DNA of 64,000 nucleotides from contig OX392535.1 of the NCBI GenBank assembly GCA_947623455.1, forward strand, positions 42,060,688-42,124,687, read 5' to 3'. The notes beneath the pieces are model-generated. The model ran no database searches, was not told where the DNA came from, and worked only from the letters and a program-made list of their open reading frames with translations. Each line of letters opens with the position of its first letter. The first letter of the stretch is position 1. The position numbers were made by a program, and so were the translations under genes. This document shows, piece by piece, positions 13,793 through 25,682 of this stretch. The DNA comes from Mimachlamys varia. Taxonomy: Eukaryota > Mollusca > Bivalvia > Pectinida > Pectinidae.

Positions 13793-14250
13793 AGCAGACT
13801 GGTATGACAATCCTCAATATATTTATAGGAAAATGACAAACAGGTAAACATCTCAATGATACTGAGGTATGTGCACCATACGACAAGGGAATAACGAACG
13901 AATAACACCATGTTCACAGTTGATTCCTTTAAGAACAGATCAAGGACAGATCTTTGATACGTGGTAGTGGTGGTCAGTGGGAGTGGTAGTTGCAACAAGC
14001 AGTGTGATAAGACAGTTTCACAGTAACGGTAAAGCAAGGACTTTATTCATCGGATGTCTCATCAAACTACGTCTTTGAGGCAGCACGGTTTAAACGTATC
14101 GACATAAGAATACAATCACTTTATTCATCTTAGAAAGAAGGAACTGCAAAAATAAGATTTTTTATGGCAGTTCTTAAAGGCGGACGCTATTATTGGCATA
14201 TTGACACAGTTTGTTAAAGAAGTAGTTTGTCCACGACTAGAGTGATCAAG

Positions 14251-14780
14251 ATGGACAGTGACCATCGAAAGCTCTCGGTAATCGTCGAAAGTAAGTTGTG
14301 TGTAGTAGTTTATTTGTAATCTTTATAAAGTGGTTTGGCTGCTCACCACACATTATACAATGTATTCTAACGAACTCATACACGTAAAGAATCCGATAAA
14401 CAAGTGTTTGAATAAAATCAATTAATTTAGAATAATTATGTTTTATTTCAAAAACATCGTTAACAATGTAGCAACATTGATGTTATCTGCCTGAAAGCTC
14501 GTGTGTGTTTTTGCAACTTTCTAAATCCCTGTTCGTGCCTTGAGAATTGCCAGAAGACATTTTTGAAGACAGTGAATTCATGGGTATTAATTTAACACCG
14601 CATTTCCTTAAAGTGCAGTTTTGGCCCTCACCCATTCAGCACATCACGGCGTCAACACTAGTTACGTCCCTGTGTCACCATAATACTGGGTATACAGTGA
14701 CTGTAAACTACGAAGGGAGACACCCATTGCGTGACCAGTCCGATGGTATGACATCGGCAAAGTCTCGAAACGGACGTTAG
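14251..14780 (+). CDS. Possible small two-exon gene, unknown
   Basis: An ATG in good context (CAAGATGG) at 14251 opens 13 codons ending GAAA|GTAAGT in phase 1 (exon 14251-14290). A pyrimidine-rich stretch and CCAG lead to a second open stretch, 14554-14780, that fits this phase and stops at TAG. Together they give 88 residues starting MDSDHRKLSVIVE-K-DIFEDSEF. No domain is recognised. The fit of start, donor, acceptor and phase is neat, but the product is short, so chance cannot be excluded. Confidence 0.2.
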
Positions 14781-15107
14781 TACTAGCGGAACGTTCGCGA
14801 GGAAGTCAACTGCAATGCAAATGACTTGTCGTCTAAATACGAGTAACTTCCTTTTAAACAAAATCCAATGAAGTTCGCTTAAATATATGGTGTGGATCTT
14901 CAGCATTGATATGTAAGTAAAACAGTAAAGCCTGGTTTGAAGTCAGATGCGACACTTGGGCGCGTAGTCTGCCGGCAATGCTTCCCAATAAAATGCATAC
15001 TTTCGTCGTATTTCCTCTAGGGGCTTAGGTTTGTATGTTGTAGTCAAGTAGCATGGTGTGTTGACACAGAAATAAAAGTAATACAGTAACAATACAAAAC
15101 ATAGAGC

Positions 15108-15275
15108 ATATCGAAGCGTCAGCAAATCCATAATCAGACCTTAAAATCGATTATGCCAGGAACGAAATATGAACAAAGGAAAAAGACCCTTAAAAAGTAA
15201 AGGATTATAAGAAAAAGTGTTCCGGAAGAGTAAGCGTCTTTTGTTTAATCAACAACACCCGATATGTAAACCTGT
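15108..15275 (-). repeat. Dispersed repeat family R200, minus-strand copy
   Basis: On the minus strand it reads ATGTAAACATATCGGGTG-like left part, GACGCTTACTCTTCCGGAAC, then TTAATCGATTTT and GATTATGGATTTGCTGACGC, in the same order as the other copies. The open frame at 14943-15131 (-) starts inside this repeat and is not a gene. Confidence 0.75.
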
Positions 15276-18048
15276 TCAGATCCTCTTAAATGTCATGGCC
15301 TGAAAGTGAGAGTCTGAGGCATCATTCTCGATCAAAAGTAGGCATACTAGTATTCAAAACCGTCCACCTTCACATTATACAAGGATACAGATTATTTCTA
15401 AATGCTATCGACCATTAAACCTGTTCATAATCTTCATCAACCTGCATCTCTCGAATGCGAAGAAACCGTTACAAGTCCACAACCATAGCTTCACAAGAAG
15501 AAAACCCTGAATACAATCCGGTCCAACATTATACTCAACCGTCTTCAATATGCATTTACACGAATGACATCCTAGAAAGGACATTAAACAAATACTTATA
15601 CTACCAGCGTTGTCTTCGTCAACATTATTTTACGTCATAGGTATGTTCCGTATGATGTCACCGTGAATGATACACCTCACGTGAAGCATAACGCTGTATA
15701 ACAGCCTTAATATACGACACCAATCGCCATGTTAAACGTATCAGGTACTGTATTATTAACTTAACATGACACAATTGTATTGTTGCCCCAGATTTATAGT
15801 AAAACGTTTACTAACCTAGTGCTAACTATGCATATCGTCCAAATCAGTTTACACAAAATCGTCCTTGAAACCCTTGAAAACATATTCGAAACTAAGTTTC
15901 AATATCTTTCACCAACGATGTTAGACTATCTCTCCGATTACATATTGCTTAAAACCCTGGAGTTAAATCGAACATGCTCTAGGTAATATTACAAACCACT
16001 CGGGTTTTTTTCTTGTTGTTTAACGTCATGCTATCGTAAAACAGACCAAACGTTCCATTCATAACAATTAAATATTTTGGCAATCTGCCAGTGCTCTTGG
16101 TATTTGAGAGATAGGTTTACTGGAAAAGTTTGTCAAAAGTGAATTTGTTGTTTTCTTTATACACATAATAACATGGAAAGTTATAGAAGGACCCTTATTA
16201 AAGAAACCAATTTGACTGTTTCCCCATCAAGCACGACAGTAAAAGAACAGTCTTTGTCATAGATAAATGCGTTTTTGTAACGGTTGCCACGATAGAGGAA
16301 AAACAAACTACAGATAATTTCTTGTTCCCATGATTTTATATCAATATTCATTTGATTCCAGAATAACTGCCGAACATAATGGTAAATGCATGGTTACAGT
16401 CATCCAGCATGACTGGATATATGCTTTAGTTGATCTAAATGAGACAATTGGTGGAATCATATACAACTAATTGGCACAGATGATTTACGAGTATTTAAAT
16501 CCGTGCACATAGCACTGACGTACAACAAATTGAAAAGATTTGTGTACTTCGTACTTTAGGTGTGTATAAATTTGCAATATCACTGAGGTATTTTAACAAC
16601 CGTGTGACACAAAGCTATCTATGTTGCATCATGATCAGGGGACACTTTCACTCCTACTCGAAGTGGGGACAGTAAAACTAAAATGTTCTTTAATTTCACC
16701 TTAGCTTACAACGTTGATCTTGTGTACGAAAAAAAATCCACAGGAAAACAGTCAGTTAGTAAATAAAGACAATATATAATCACATTATATTTATTTATGC
16801 TTTTCCGTGTAGTACCTATTTATGCAACGTTCGTTTCGTTAGTTTGTTTTTGAACAACCAAAGCATGAAAACCAACTAATTGCTGCATAAATACAATAAC
16901 GTTTAATTTGCGTAGAGCGAAATAACCTGGAATTTATGTACGTTTCACTGAATAATTTAAGCAATTATCTTATTATATGCAGGGGCGACTCGTTCTCACA
17001 GAACTTCACGAAATGCATGAAATATATGTACATGGCATAAACAGAAAAGTATATGAAGCCAAGTTATATGCATAAAGTATATATTCATAATCGCGTTAAG
17101 TTCATTCACGATCTTGATTATATATAGCTAGGGAAGGGGGCTGATATTCGTGCATTTAACCTTTTAAACGAATTTGACAAATAGCATAGCACCTTAGAAT
17201 ATTTCATTCGTGTATGTTGCCTCGAGACAAAGCTCTGACTAAATGATACCAAGCTGGTGTTTGAACAGCTGAGAAATACCGAGAGCACCCATAGATTGTG
17301 TAATGAAAAGCAAAGAGTAGTAGACATTTAGATATAAGATGATATGTAAAATGAGATAAATACAAATATAAGATAGATATAGATGATAAGACAGATGATA
17401 AGCAGAAAGGACAAATATAGTGTAAGTATAGATGGTAGAAGACAGGAAAATGAAAATATTTTCACAATCATTGTAATTTCATAGTTAACAGCAAAAGTCT
17501 TATACATCCGATGAAGATAAATTAGCAGCATTTAAAATTATTAAGTTGTACTTTTCACATATTCTTAATCAATCTTATTTTTAAGTTTCAAAGCTTCAAT
17601 ACTGTAATACTTATTTTCTGGTGAGGATTTACAATGTATTATTATAAAATACTATGAAGTTTTCTGTTTTCCAAAATCAAATGTTCGGTGGTGGTTCGAA
17701 TTGAAGCTATCTTACAAAGCATTTTCAAATATTAATGATTTTAAGATTTTATTTAAAATGATTAAGATAATAAGATTTATTTAAGATAACTAAAACATTA
17801 CATACTCCAATAAAAATAAATAAGTTGATAATTCAAAATGTATCCTACACACACTACTCAGTCAATATATTAATAACCTGCATTAGATTCATGTTAAGCA
17901 TAGATTGTACAAACCGATCACCCGTAATATCAATGCAAGCTAATTATGTATATATGTATATATTATTTACAATACAGCAAAATCGACACATACTTTCAGA
18001 GACAAAAACATTGTCTCGGATGAAAATAAATGATGAACTTGTACTTAC

Positions 18049-18351
18049 TGTTAAGGACGTTTACGTCCATGCTGACGGTTTCCAAATCAGAACTTCGACA
18101 AACATATCGCCCACCGTCACTCAGTAGGCTATACTCAATAATTAAACGGCTGATAAGGGATCTCCCAGGCACTTCCGGTTTATATTTGTGAATTCTAATT
18201 CGGCCCCGCCATCTTAGATCGTCTTTTACTATCATGTGACCATTATGGAACCAATCAATATCGTCGGGTGCCCGTACAGCACCAGTGGCGTTGCAATCTA
18301 ATCTTATTTCTTCATAACGACTAACATATTCTGTTCCTTGGATATTTATTG
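18049..18351 (-). CDS. Exon C: Ig2 domain, Dpr/zig-8-like receptor
   Basis: The exon is a 1-1 phase exon of 303 nt that encodes one whole Ig domain. The acceptor is TTTTTCTTCTAG|CA and the donor is AACA|GTAAGT. The codon split with exon B becomes GCA (Ala), giving TVL-A-INIQGTEYVS. Strand B is EIRLDCNATG (first cysteine, NAT possible glycosylation site), strand C is DIDWFHNGHMI (core tryptophan), and strands E-F are SLISRLIIEYSLLSDGGRYVC (second cysteine), split here as SLISRLIIEY then SLLSDGGRYVC. Strand G is SMDVNVLN. The ISRL-I...SD-G-x-Y-x-C...VLN layout matches the second Ig of Dpr and zig-8 proteins as known for the family. The plus-strand frame at 17825-18127 is antisense shadow. Confidence 0.9.
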
Positions 18352-19853
18352 CTAGAAGAAAAATATAATTCATATATGTATAAATACAATATGTAATATG
18401 AAAAACTTATTATTGATAAAGTGCAAAAATGGATAAATGGATAAATATTAAGAACAAGAAGGCATAAGATGTTAATGCATAGTGCATTTCCAAAAACAAG
18501 TTATGATAAGATTAAATAAATGTATATATACAAAATTACGATATAATTGGTGCAGTAGTAATAAAAACAAATGGAGTATGTATCACTTTTGTTTCCACCA
18601 GACAACACGGATGTTTAAAAGTGAATAACTAAGCCCGCGCCTTCCTGATAGTCACCGGAACTGTGAACCTAGAGCATCTCAATTTACAAACGTACGACAA
18701 AATATGTAAACCTCACAAAAATAATTGAAATATGTCAAAAACACCCTACGAAATTTCACTAAAAACATGCAGAATGTTATTTACAGTGATGTTTATCCTA
18801 CTTGAAGAAATTAACAATAAGGGGGGTCTACATGCGATAATCTAAAACGTTTGTTAGGAACTGTTAGGTTATGATGTTGTGATTGCTAGTTAATGCATAA
18901 GAAGCATCTCTACTAATGACAGAAACTCATCTATGCTTAATTCAATTCTTACAAAAACAAATCTTGATAAGCATGCAATAGATAAACAGGATAATAACAA
19001 AAAAATGACATTAGAATAATAACTTGTAATTAAAACAAGGTTACATTATTCAGATCAGTAGTAAAGAGTTATATAAAGGTAGGAAAATGTTATAAAGTTC
19101 GTGTTAAACAATGGTTAGGGTATTCAGTAATATTAATTTTGAAAATATGGTCGAAAAATTTAGAGATGTACTGCGTTGTGTATTTTTTTTTATTAAATGA
19201 TATGGTATTTTTATATTGCATACAATTTTTTTGTATTCATTTTATAAAAAATCTGAACTATACCCATGTATTGCTACTCAATGCTTTCACGCCTGAAAAA
19301 AAAACTTTTCTAAAACAATGAAAGCGACAAATATTAAACTTGGAAAATACTGCTATCATTATAACGATTCGTAAGTGATGCAACGTAAACAAAGCTAATG
19401 TCTGTGAGTGTGCTAGTGATATTAGTCCGTAGTTGATTTAATTTGTGTCAGGAGTAGATTGATTAACTGTTTCAATCTACTTCAAACTATTTAGGTATGA
19501 CCTATATTTTGTTTTATGAAATTAGCCTCGCTGCTGTCAAAGCTACGATATTTAATTTAATCCATTTTGATATAAACATTGTATTTTCGCGTCTGTTGGA
19601 AAGACAATCATTTTAAATAACTGATCAGAAAACTCATCAGGGAAAAGGCAACCCAATGTAATACCTTTTCCTATGACGACATCGTTTTGCTGATTGTGAT
19701 GTCACATTATGCGTTAATATAGAAAAAACATACGTGTATACAAATATATTTGATATCATTATAAAAGCCTTAGCCCTATTTTTTTCATATATATGGTTAA
19801 TATTCGATCGTGTATTGGACGGTACTAAGTACTTGTTCTATTCTATCTTGCAG

Positions 19854-20010
19854 GGTTTTTGTTTCCGTACCTGTCAGTGTTTTGACATATACAAGACTTA
19901 TTCGAGGACTACCACCGGAAGGAGAAAGATTCAGTTGGTTATATACTGTATACATTGTCTGCATAATAACAACTGAAGTGTGTGCTGAACTGCCACAATA
20001 GATCAACAAT
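19854..20010 (+). other. Exon-like segment with strong splice sites, plus strand
   Basis: The acceptor has a long pyrimidine tract (TTGTTCTATTCTATCTTGCAG) split here as TTGTTCTATT then CTATCTTGCAG, and the donor is CAACAAT|GTAAGT. One frame stays open from the acceptor for about 48 codons (LTYTRLIRGLPPEGERFSW in the middle) and stops 13 nt before the donor. It would therefore be a non-coding or last-coding exon. No homology is recognised. It may belong to an antisense transcript inside the Ig gene's intron. Confidence 0.22.
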
Positions 20011-20097
20011 GTAAGTCCATAGCTATGTCTAAAGTATGTACATTATCTTGGAACAAATCACCGCTTCTCTTTCGGATATCTTTCAAATATATATCAA

Positions 20098-20446
20098 GAA
20101 TTGGTTAGCAAAAAGTCGACCTCGAGATTTATCTGTAGCATTTATAGACATATATACTCCCCCCGTAGAATTGGTTAGCAAGAAGTCGACCTCGAGATTT
20201 ATCTGTAGCATTTATAGACATATATACTCCCCCTGTAGAATTGGTTAGCAAGAAGTCGACCTCGAGATTTATCTGTAGCATTTATAGACATATATACTCC
20301 CCCTGTAGAATTGGTTAGCAAGAAGTCGACCTCGAGATTTATCTGTAGCATTTATAGACATATATACTCCCCCTGTAGAATTGGTTAGCAAGAAGTCGAC
20401 CTCGAGATTTATCTGTAGCATTTATAGACATATATACTCCCCCTGT
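20098..20446 (+). repeat. 70-bp satellite, five units
   Basis: Five head-to-tail units with an exact 70-bp period (TTGGTTAGCA starts at 20101, 20171, 20241, 20311, 20381). Units are almost identical; the first differs at two or three bases. Each contains GTCGACCTCGAG, joined SalI- and XhoI-type palindromes. The near identity shows recent amplification. The period is not a multiple of three and no coding role is suggested. Confidence 0.95.
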
Positions 20447-22127
20447 ATTGTTATTTACATTTTTAACCACTAATTCCTGAACTACAGGCCCCAAGTCTAA
20501 ATGAACCGCATTGCTAGCATTTCTTAGGTCTTAGTACGTATTCTGGAGCATCTCCAGCTTAACATTATTCGTTAAACTATGCCAGGATCACATCGATAGT
20601 ATTGATTTATCTTATTCAAAAATGCACAGATATTATTATAATCTTTATGAATATTGTAGGAAATTACGTGAATTTTAGGACAAAAATATTAGATTATTTC
20701 ATTTGCCTATTTGCTGTATAATAGTTGTGTCAAACGGTTACTAAATAAATTTCAAATCTTGTCAAATGATGTCAATTATAGTGATTTTGATTTTTTGCTT
20801 TGTTCCGGGATCTAAGAAGCTGTACATAATGCCAGGGATACTACAAACGATATTTACAACGTAAACAAATATACATGAAAATGTGAACCCGGTGAAGCAT
20901 CTATGTATTATTCTATAGGTAGAACAAATAAAAAACAATTAAATGAAAAAATCAGTGTTGAAAGAAAAGTTGTAAAATCGATAATATTGAAAAAAAAAGA
21001 TAATAAAAAATGGTAAAAAAGATTCCAAGAAGTAAAGATCAAACCTTTTTTTTGATATTGCTTGTATTTTCATTTTGCATAGCATTCAGCACGAGAATGC
21101 CAGAAACATAATCAACATTCATTAACAAAATTGTCTACTAAGGTTGAAGCGCTAGAACCTAAGCGAAAGAAAGATAACACAGAATGCAGACAAACGTCAC
21201 AACAACGTAGTTTAGGGGGAGATAATGCTTTCATCTAAGTTCATTTAAGTATGAACACATCATGCTGAGGTGTATACGGTATGACAATTGGCAATTTCTC
21301 TTTAAACGTCGCCGAGATGGCTTTGTGAAACGAACTTGTACTGAAGGATTGAAATCCGTGTTTTCAAATTATGTAAACTGGCGGCAAAACTGGCGACAGC
21401 GAAGCGGCAATGGGATCGTACAACAAAGCCACATATTGATAGAGGGATGAAAACGGAATGTAGCTGATCATGTTTTAGGCTTTAACAGTGGAGAGCTTAT
21501 CAAAAATAATCGACACACCTATTTCTAACGGAGATAATGACATACTCCTAAATTCATTTAATCAGTATTTCTAACAGGTGTTTTTGAGCTATTTGGACAT
21601 TAGCAAGCAAATGTAAATCGACTTGCTGAATATTACAAGACAGCGGATAGTTAAGTCTTTTTTATTCAATGATTTTCAAGATTGACATCAAGAAAAAAAG
21701 ATATTTCATATTGTCATACGTTAATTTGTCTCATATTTCTCATGTGACTGATCTACATGGAAAGAGTAAGGGAAAGGAGTCGAAAGAAACAAATTCGATT
21801 TTGACATCATAATGCCCGCTTCGTTACTTGATGGTGACAAAATAAACTGTAGTATCGATGCCATGCTATTGTTTCCCCTCCGACATATCTAGTCCTGGTG
21901 AAAACAATTTATAATTTAAATGCTGATATATTGTACAGTTACGTAATACACTTTCCCACTTGACTTTGTTTAATTTGTATTAATCATAATCATAGAAATA
22001 ACATATGCTTATTTATCAGTATATTTTTCTTAAAGCTACTTCTCACATTTTATTCAAATGCCTTCAATGTATACTTTTGTTCAACTGATTTGATCAAATC
22101 GAAGACATATTTTTTTCTGTCTGTCTA

Positions 22128-23404
22128 CAACGAACTATTACCCAGAAATGTTTTTGATGTTCATGTTTGCCAAAATGGATTGAATCGTAACATGATATAT
22201 CATATTTGCTTGTATAATATATTCTCACTTAACAATTAGCAAATTTTGTAATACATATTTAGGATATGTATTTATGTCTTTATTCTGGTTCCAAAATTGA
22301 AGTGTTACAATATCTTGCTTACATGTTTACGATTTTCACAATTACAGTTAAATCGTGAAAGTGGCATTTTATTTCTTTGATGAATGTATTTGATAAGAAT
22401 ACCAAGTGCAGAAAAAGCTGCGATGAGTGATGGGAGCCGAACACATAGCAAATGTCTTACCTGGTTCAATGTGTAAAGGTGAATCTGGAATAAATCGAAT
22501 AACTTAAATGTTTTGTTTTACAATAAATCAACAATAACTGTATGCCAAACTTTAAAGGCATTCAGCGCCACGAAATGCAACACCAACCTATGTTACAAGG
22601 TATTGCTAAACTGACTTTGGAACGCTCAATCAAGCTGCAACTCTTTAGAGTTTCTTAGTAATTTATATGCCCGAGAGTTTGAAGACAGGGATTCGGACAT
22701 AACTGAATCAAAAACTACTTATAGACGGTCTTATTCGAAGTATGGTATTGTTGATTGCACTTGGTAAGTCGTTACGTATGCGTCTAAGATACTTCGTATA
22801 TCCTATTTGTATCCTTCATAACGACACCATTGGCCTAGACTCGTTAAGTACATGAGCTACTTTATGTCTCTAAGGGACCCATCACACAGTTGACTAAACA
22901 TAACCATCTATACAGGCGAATAAATAACAACAAAACCTGACTTCCAGACATCAAGGAAGAAAGGTTACTTCCAGACATCAAGGAAGAAAGGTTACACAGG
23001 TTACTTTCATATATATATGACGAAATGCATTACATCCATCAATATATAATATCGTAACAAATATGGAATCCGTTTTTTTCACAAAGCCTATGTGTGTGTT
23101 GTTTTGTTTTATCGAAAAATCCTTAGTAAAATGTATATTCCATAAAACAGAACAATATTTGTTGCAACAACTCAGCATTCATTACAGGGCGGCCTAATTT
23201 ATCAGCTTTTTAGAAAATTAGTATTAAAGAATTATGACTTTTTCGATTTTGTTTAAAATTGCAAGTGAGGGCATTTTTATTTCGGTTTTTAAAATCATCA
23301 AAACGAATATGGTCTGTTAAAGAAAATATTTCGGTTACTTTTCCTGATACTCAAGCTAACAACACTACCACGAACTATTACCCAGAAATGTTTTTGATGT
23401 TCAT
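22128..23404 (+). repeat. 36-bp direct repeat flanking 1.2 kb
   Basis: The sequence CGAACTATTACCCAGAAATG and the following TTTTTGATGTTCATGT occur at about 22129-22164 and again at 23369-23404 without mismatch. It is too long for a usual target-site duplication. It may mark two remnants of one element or a local duplication. Confidence 0.7.
22941..22994 (+). repeat. 27-bp tandem duplication
   Basis: Two perfect adjacent copies of a 27-bp unit beginning CTTCCAGACATC and ending GAAAGGTTA. Probably a replication-slip duplication. Confidence 0.9.
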
Positions 23405-23613
23405 GTATATCGTAGTCTACTCTTACATAGCTGTGGAGATGATGTAAGCATAGAACATTCCACACACAGGACTTGATACACTATTTTTCGGCCATATTTT
23501 TCTAGTTAGGAATGGCAAACCTCGACATGTTAGTGGCAGCAGAGACACACAAATGGTGCGACCGATAGGTTTTTTAGTGTTACCAGCAGCATTTCATTGA
23601 TGAAGGAAAAACT

Positions 23614-23763
23614 TAGATAAACCTCGTTATCTCGAAGTCGAATAGGAAAACTTCGAGTTATCAGAGTACTCCAGTTACATGAGTTTAAATGCGTGCGTAA
23701 ACCTTTGCTGGGATCGCCAAAATAATTCGAATTCGAGTTCGTGATAACGAGGTTCTTCTGTAT
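23614..23763. mobile_element. Short TIR element (Tigger/mariner-type MITE)
   Basis: Inverted ends ACCTCGTTATCTCGAA (from 23621) and its near-complement ending ATAACGAGGT (to 23753) enclose about 110 bp with no coding capacity. The right end runs on to TTCTTCTGTA, close to a TA dinucleotide. ACCTCGTTAT-type ends resemble those of Tigger/pogo-like elements, from family knowledge. This is a non-autonomous copy. Confidence 0.6.
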
Positions 23764-25462
23764 ACAATTATGTTTTTGCTTTACTTATTTAACAGTTTTG
23801 CCATTTTTTATTTGTTACTACGTTGTACACGCCCGTATTTGACAACTATAACTCTCACATAAAAATGACATTAGCATTGCTTGAATTTTGCTGGTTGGGT
23901 GAAATATCAATTTTTTTGACTTTTTTCATATTTTTAAAAACAATGTAGGAATAAGGCTAAAATAAGTCTTGAATTCGACTTAATTGTTTGTGCGTTTAGT
24001 TAACTCATAAAAATTCGTCGGGTTTGGGTTTCCGAGGGAAAACAGTTTATTTGCAATCGAAGTGGAAATTATTCTTAAAAGTCAACATAAAACTATATTT
24101 TACCAGGCAAATTGTAAAATATGGCCATTTTGCATTCATTAGAAGAATTATATATTTACAAATGTACCTATGATATCATATCAATCACAATGAAATTGTA
24201 AATTACAATAGAAAAAAAAGCGTTTTGTATTAAAAGTCAATTGACAGTGTGGAAAATTTAATGTAAGTGAAGTGGAGATTGATATGATGCCAATATCTTC
24301 AAGTCAATAAGTGTGCTGATCTTAGTAAGTCGAATAAGGGAAAATCATCACACAGAAAATTACCAAACCTCAGCATATACAGGATATTAGAAAATATAAA
24401 TGGATGGTATGTTAACTGTTAGAAAGGAACACCAAAGACAATAGGCTTTACCACCTTAAAATAAAGTGCTTCGTTTATTGAGTTATCTAGATTGGCTATA
24501 GAATAATATTTCTTTCTCCGTTTTCTGACACGTGTTGATCTAAGCCAAAAGTGTCAACATGAACGATGTTAGCAAAGAACGACACAATGCGAAAGGAATT
24601 TAAAACTACCTCAGTATCGGTAAGTGAATGCACAATGCCAGTTACTATTGGATAATTAAATTATTCACATTCTACAAGAGATATACAATGTAGCTTTTAA
24701 GAGTTGGCGCATTTCTATAATAGCCATCATAAAGTATCAATAACCAACGCCAATTTTGCAATTGAAAAAAATATATCGCTTATATTGATTTAAAGTGTTC
24801 AATCTCTAATTGAAACCAACCCAGTACCATACGGTTACAACAAAAGTTATTTATATATTTTCAAAATGACAAAATGTTTTGCTACCCTAGCTTTAAGTTT
24901 AATGAAACATTTTACTTCACTTTCAGATGTTTTATTAAACTAGCTAAGTGCCCTTTGCCTATATAGACCAAACCGATATCGCGCCCAAGTATGGCTTCTG
25001 TACACAAACCCTTTTTTCTTTGAAAAGGCTGAAATCCGATCGAAAAATAATGGTTTCAACACCGAAAATGGAATCCAGCCCTAACTTTTGTCAAATCATT
25101 TGCAGAAGGTTTTTTTTAAAAGAAATATCACTGCAATAAAAAGTGAGCACATAATCATACTTTGAGCATTAGGACGTTTTCATATAAGCAGGCCCATACG
25201 TCGTGCCGCCAGGTGAACTACTTAAATACTACATTGTGTGTTACACTAGTGCATAATAGGCACATAGTGATATATTAAAGACAGTTTGGTTTCAGGATAT
25301 GTGCACTGAGAAGTATCCATCAAATATGGTTAAGAAAGGGCAAATTTATTTATAAGGAAAACAAACTTCATAAAGTGTTGTGATATGACATCACCACACT
25401 CAGCACTGTTATTATGTAAAGACGAATATTAATTACGGCATCGCATCGCACTTTATACATAC

Positions 25463-25682
25463 CTAACACAGTAAGGTATACATGATGAGTATGAATGTTG
25501 GTGGCGCTGATCTGGCATTCGTATTTGCCTGAGTGTCGAGGCTGCGCTCGTTTGATAATGAGGTTATACTGCGTGACCATCCCTCTAAGCTTTTTGTGGT
25601 CGACACTGAGGTCTTCCTGATTGTCGAACAATAATGTGCCGACAGTCAGCGGATAATCCAAGGAAACCTTCCGCCAGGAAAC
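25463..25682 (-). CDS. Exon B: C-terminal half of Ig1, Dpr/zig-8-like receptor
   Basis: The exon holds 73 codons plus one base, starting in phase 0 after TTTGCAG and ending TTAG|GTATGT in phase 1. It begins VSWRK (core Ig tryptophan), continues YPLTVGTLLFD and then LIIKRAQPRHSGKYECQIS, the E-F strands with the second Ig1 cysteine, and finishes with the G strand VYLTVL. LTVG soon after the tryptophan is a Dpr/zig-8 hallmark. The usual aspartate of the D-x-G-x-Y-x-C motif is histidine here (RHSGKYEC), a small departure. With exon A it makes a full V-type Ig domain of normal size. An overlapping plus-strand open frame at 25634-25849 is a shadow. Confidence 0.9.

Larger units (their letters stand above)
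1820..18048 (-). other. Intron between exons C and D (16.2 kb)
   Basis: This stretch is bounded by GTAAGT at its 5' side (18048-18043) and TTTTAG at its 3' side. Inside are a CRE-like cluster near 5.05 kb, a G12 homopolymer (7652-7663), diverged tandem repeats at 8.19-8.47 and 8.80-8.90 kb, three copies or fragments of the ~200-bp dispersed repeat (8.10, 11.52 and 15.11 kb), and exon-like open stretches on the plus strand at 13.57 and 14.25-14.78 kb. The rest is AT-rich sequence in which nothing could be recognised. Confidence 0.6.
18352..25462 (-). other. Intron between exons B and C (7.1 kb)
   Basis: The intron runs from GTATGT after exon B to TCTTCTAG before exon C. It contains an exon-like stretch on the plus strand (19854-20010), a 70-bp satellite (20098-20446), a 36-bp sequence present twice 1.2 kb apart (22128 and 23369), a 27-bp tandem duplication (22941-22994) and a Tigger-like MITE (23614-23763). 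The remaining sequence shows nothing recognisable. Confidence 0.6.

Noticed and set aside
14943..15131. 62-codon minus-strand frame with a signal-peptide-like start (LCFVLLLYYFYF), considered as anchor exon of the Ig gene
   Set aside because: Its start lies in an R200 copy and its phase and border do not fit exon C. The 1701-1819 exon fits far better.
17118..17327. Minus-strand stretch after CTCGGTATTTCTCAG, tested as the exon following Ig2
   Set aside because: It fits in phase but gives only about 20 codons without a hydrophobic anchor before a stop.
17825..18127. 100-codon plus-strand frame
   Set aside because: It overlaps the Ig2 exon in antisense and has no features of its own.
20036..20248. 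70-codon plus-strand frame
   Set aside because: It runs through the 70-bp satellite, which shifts frame in every unit.
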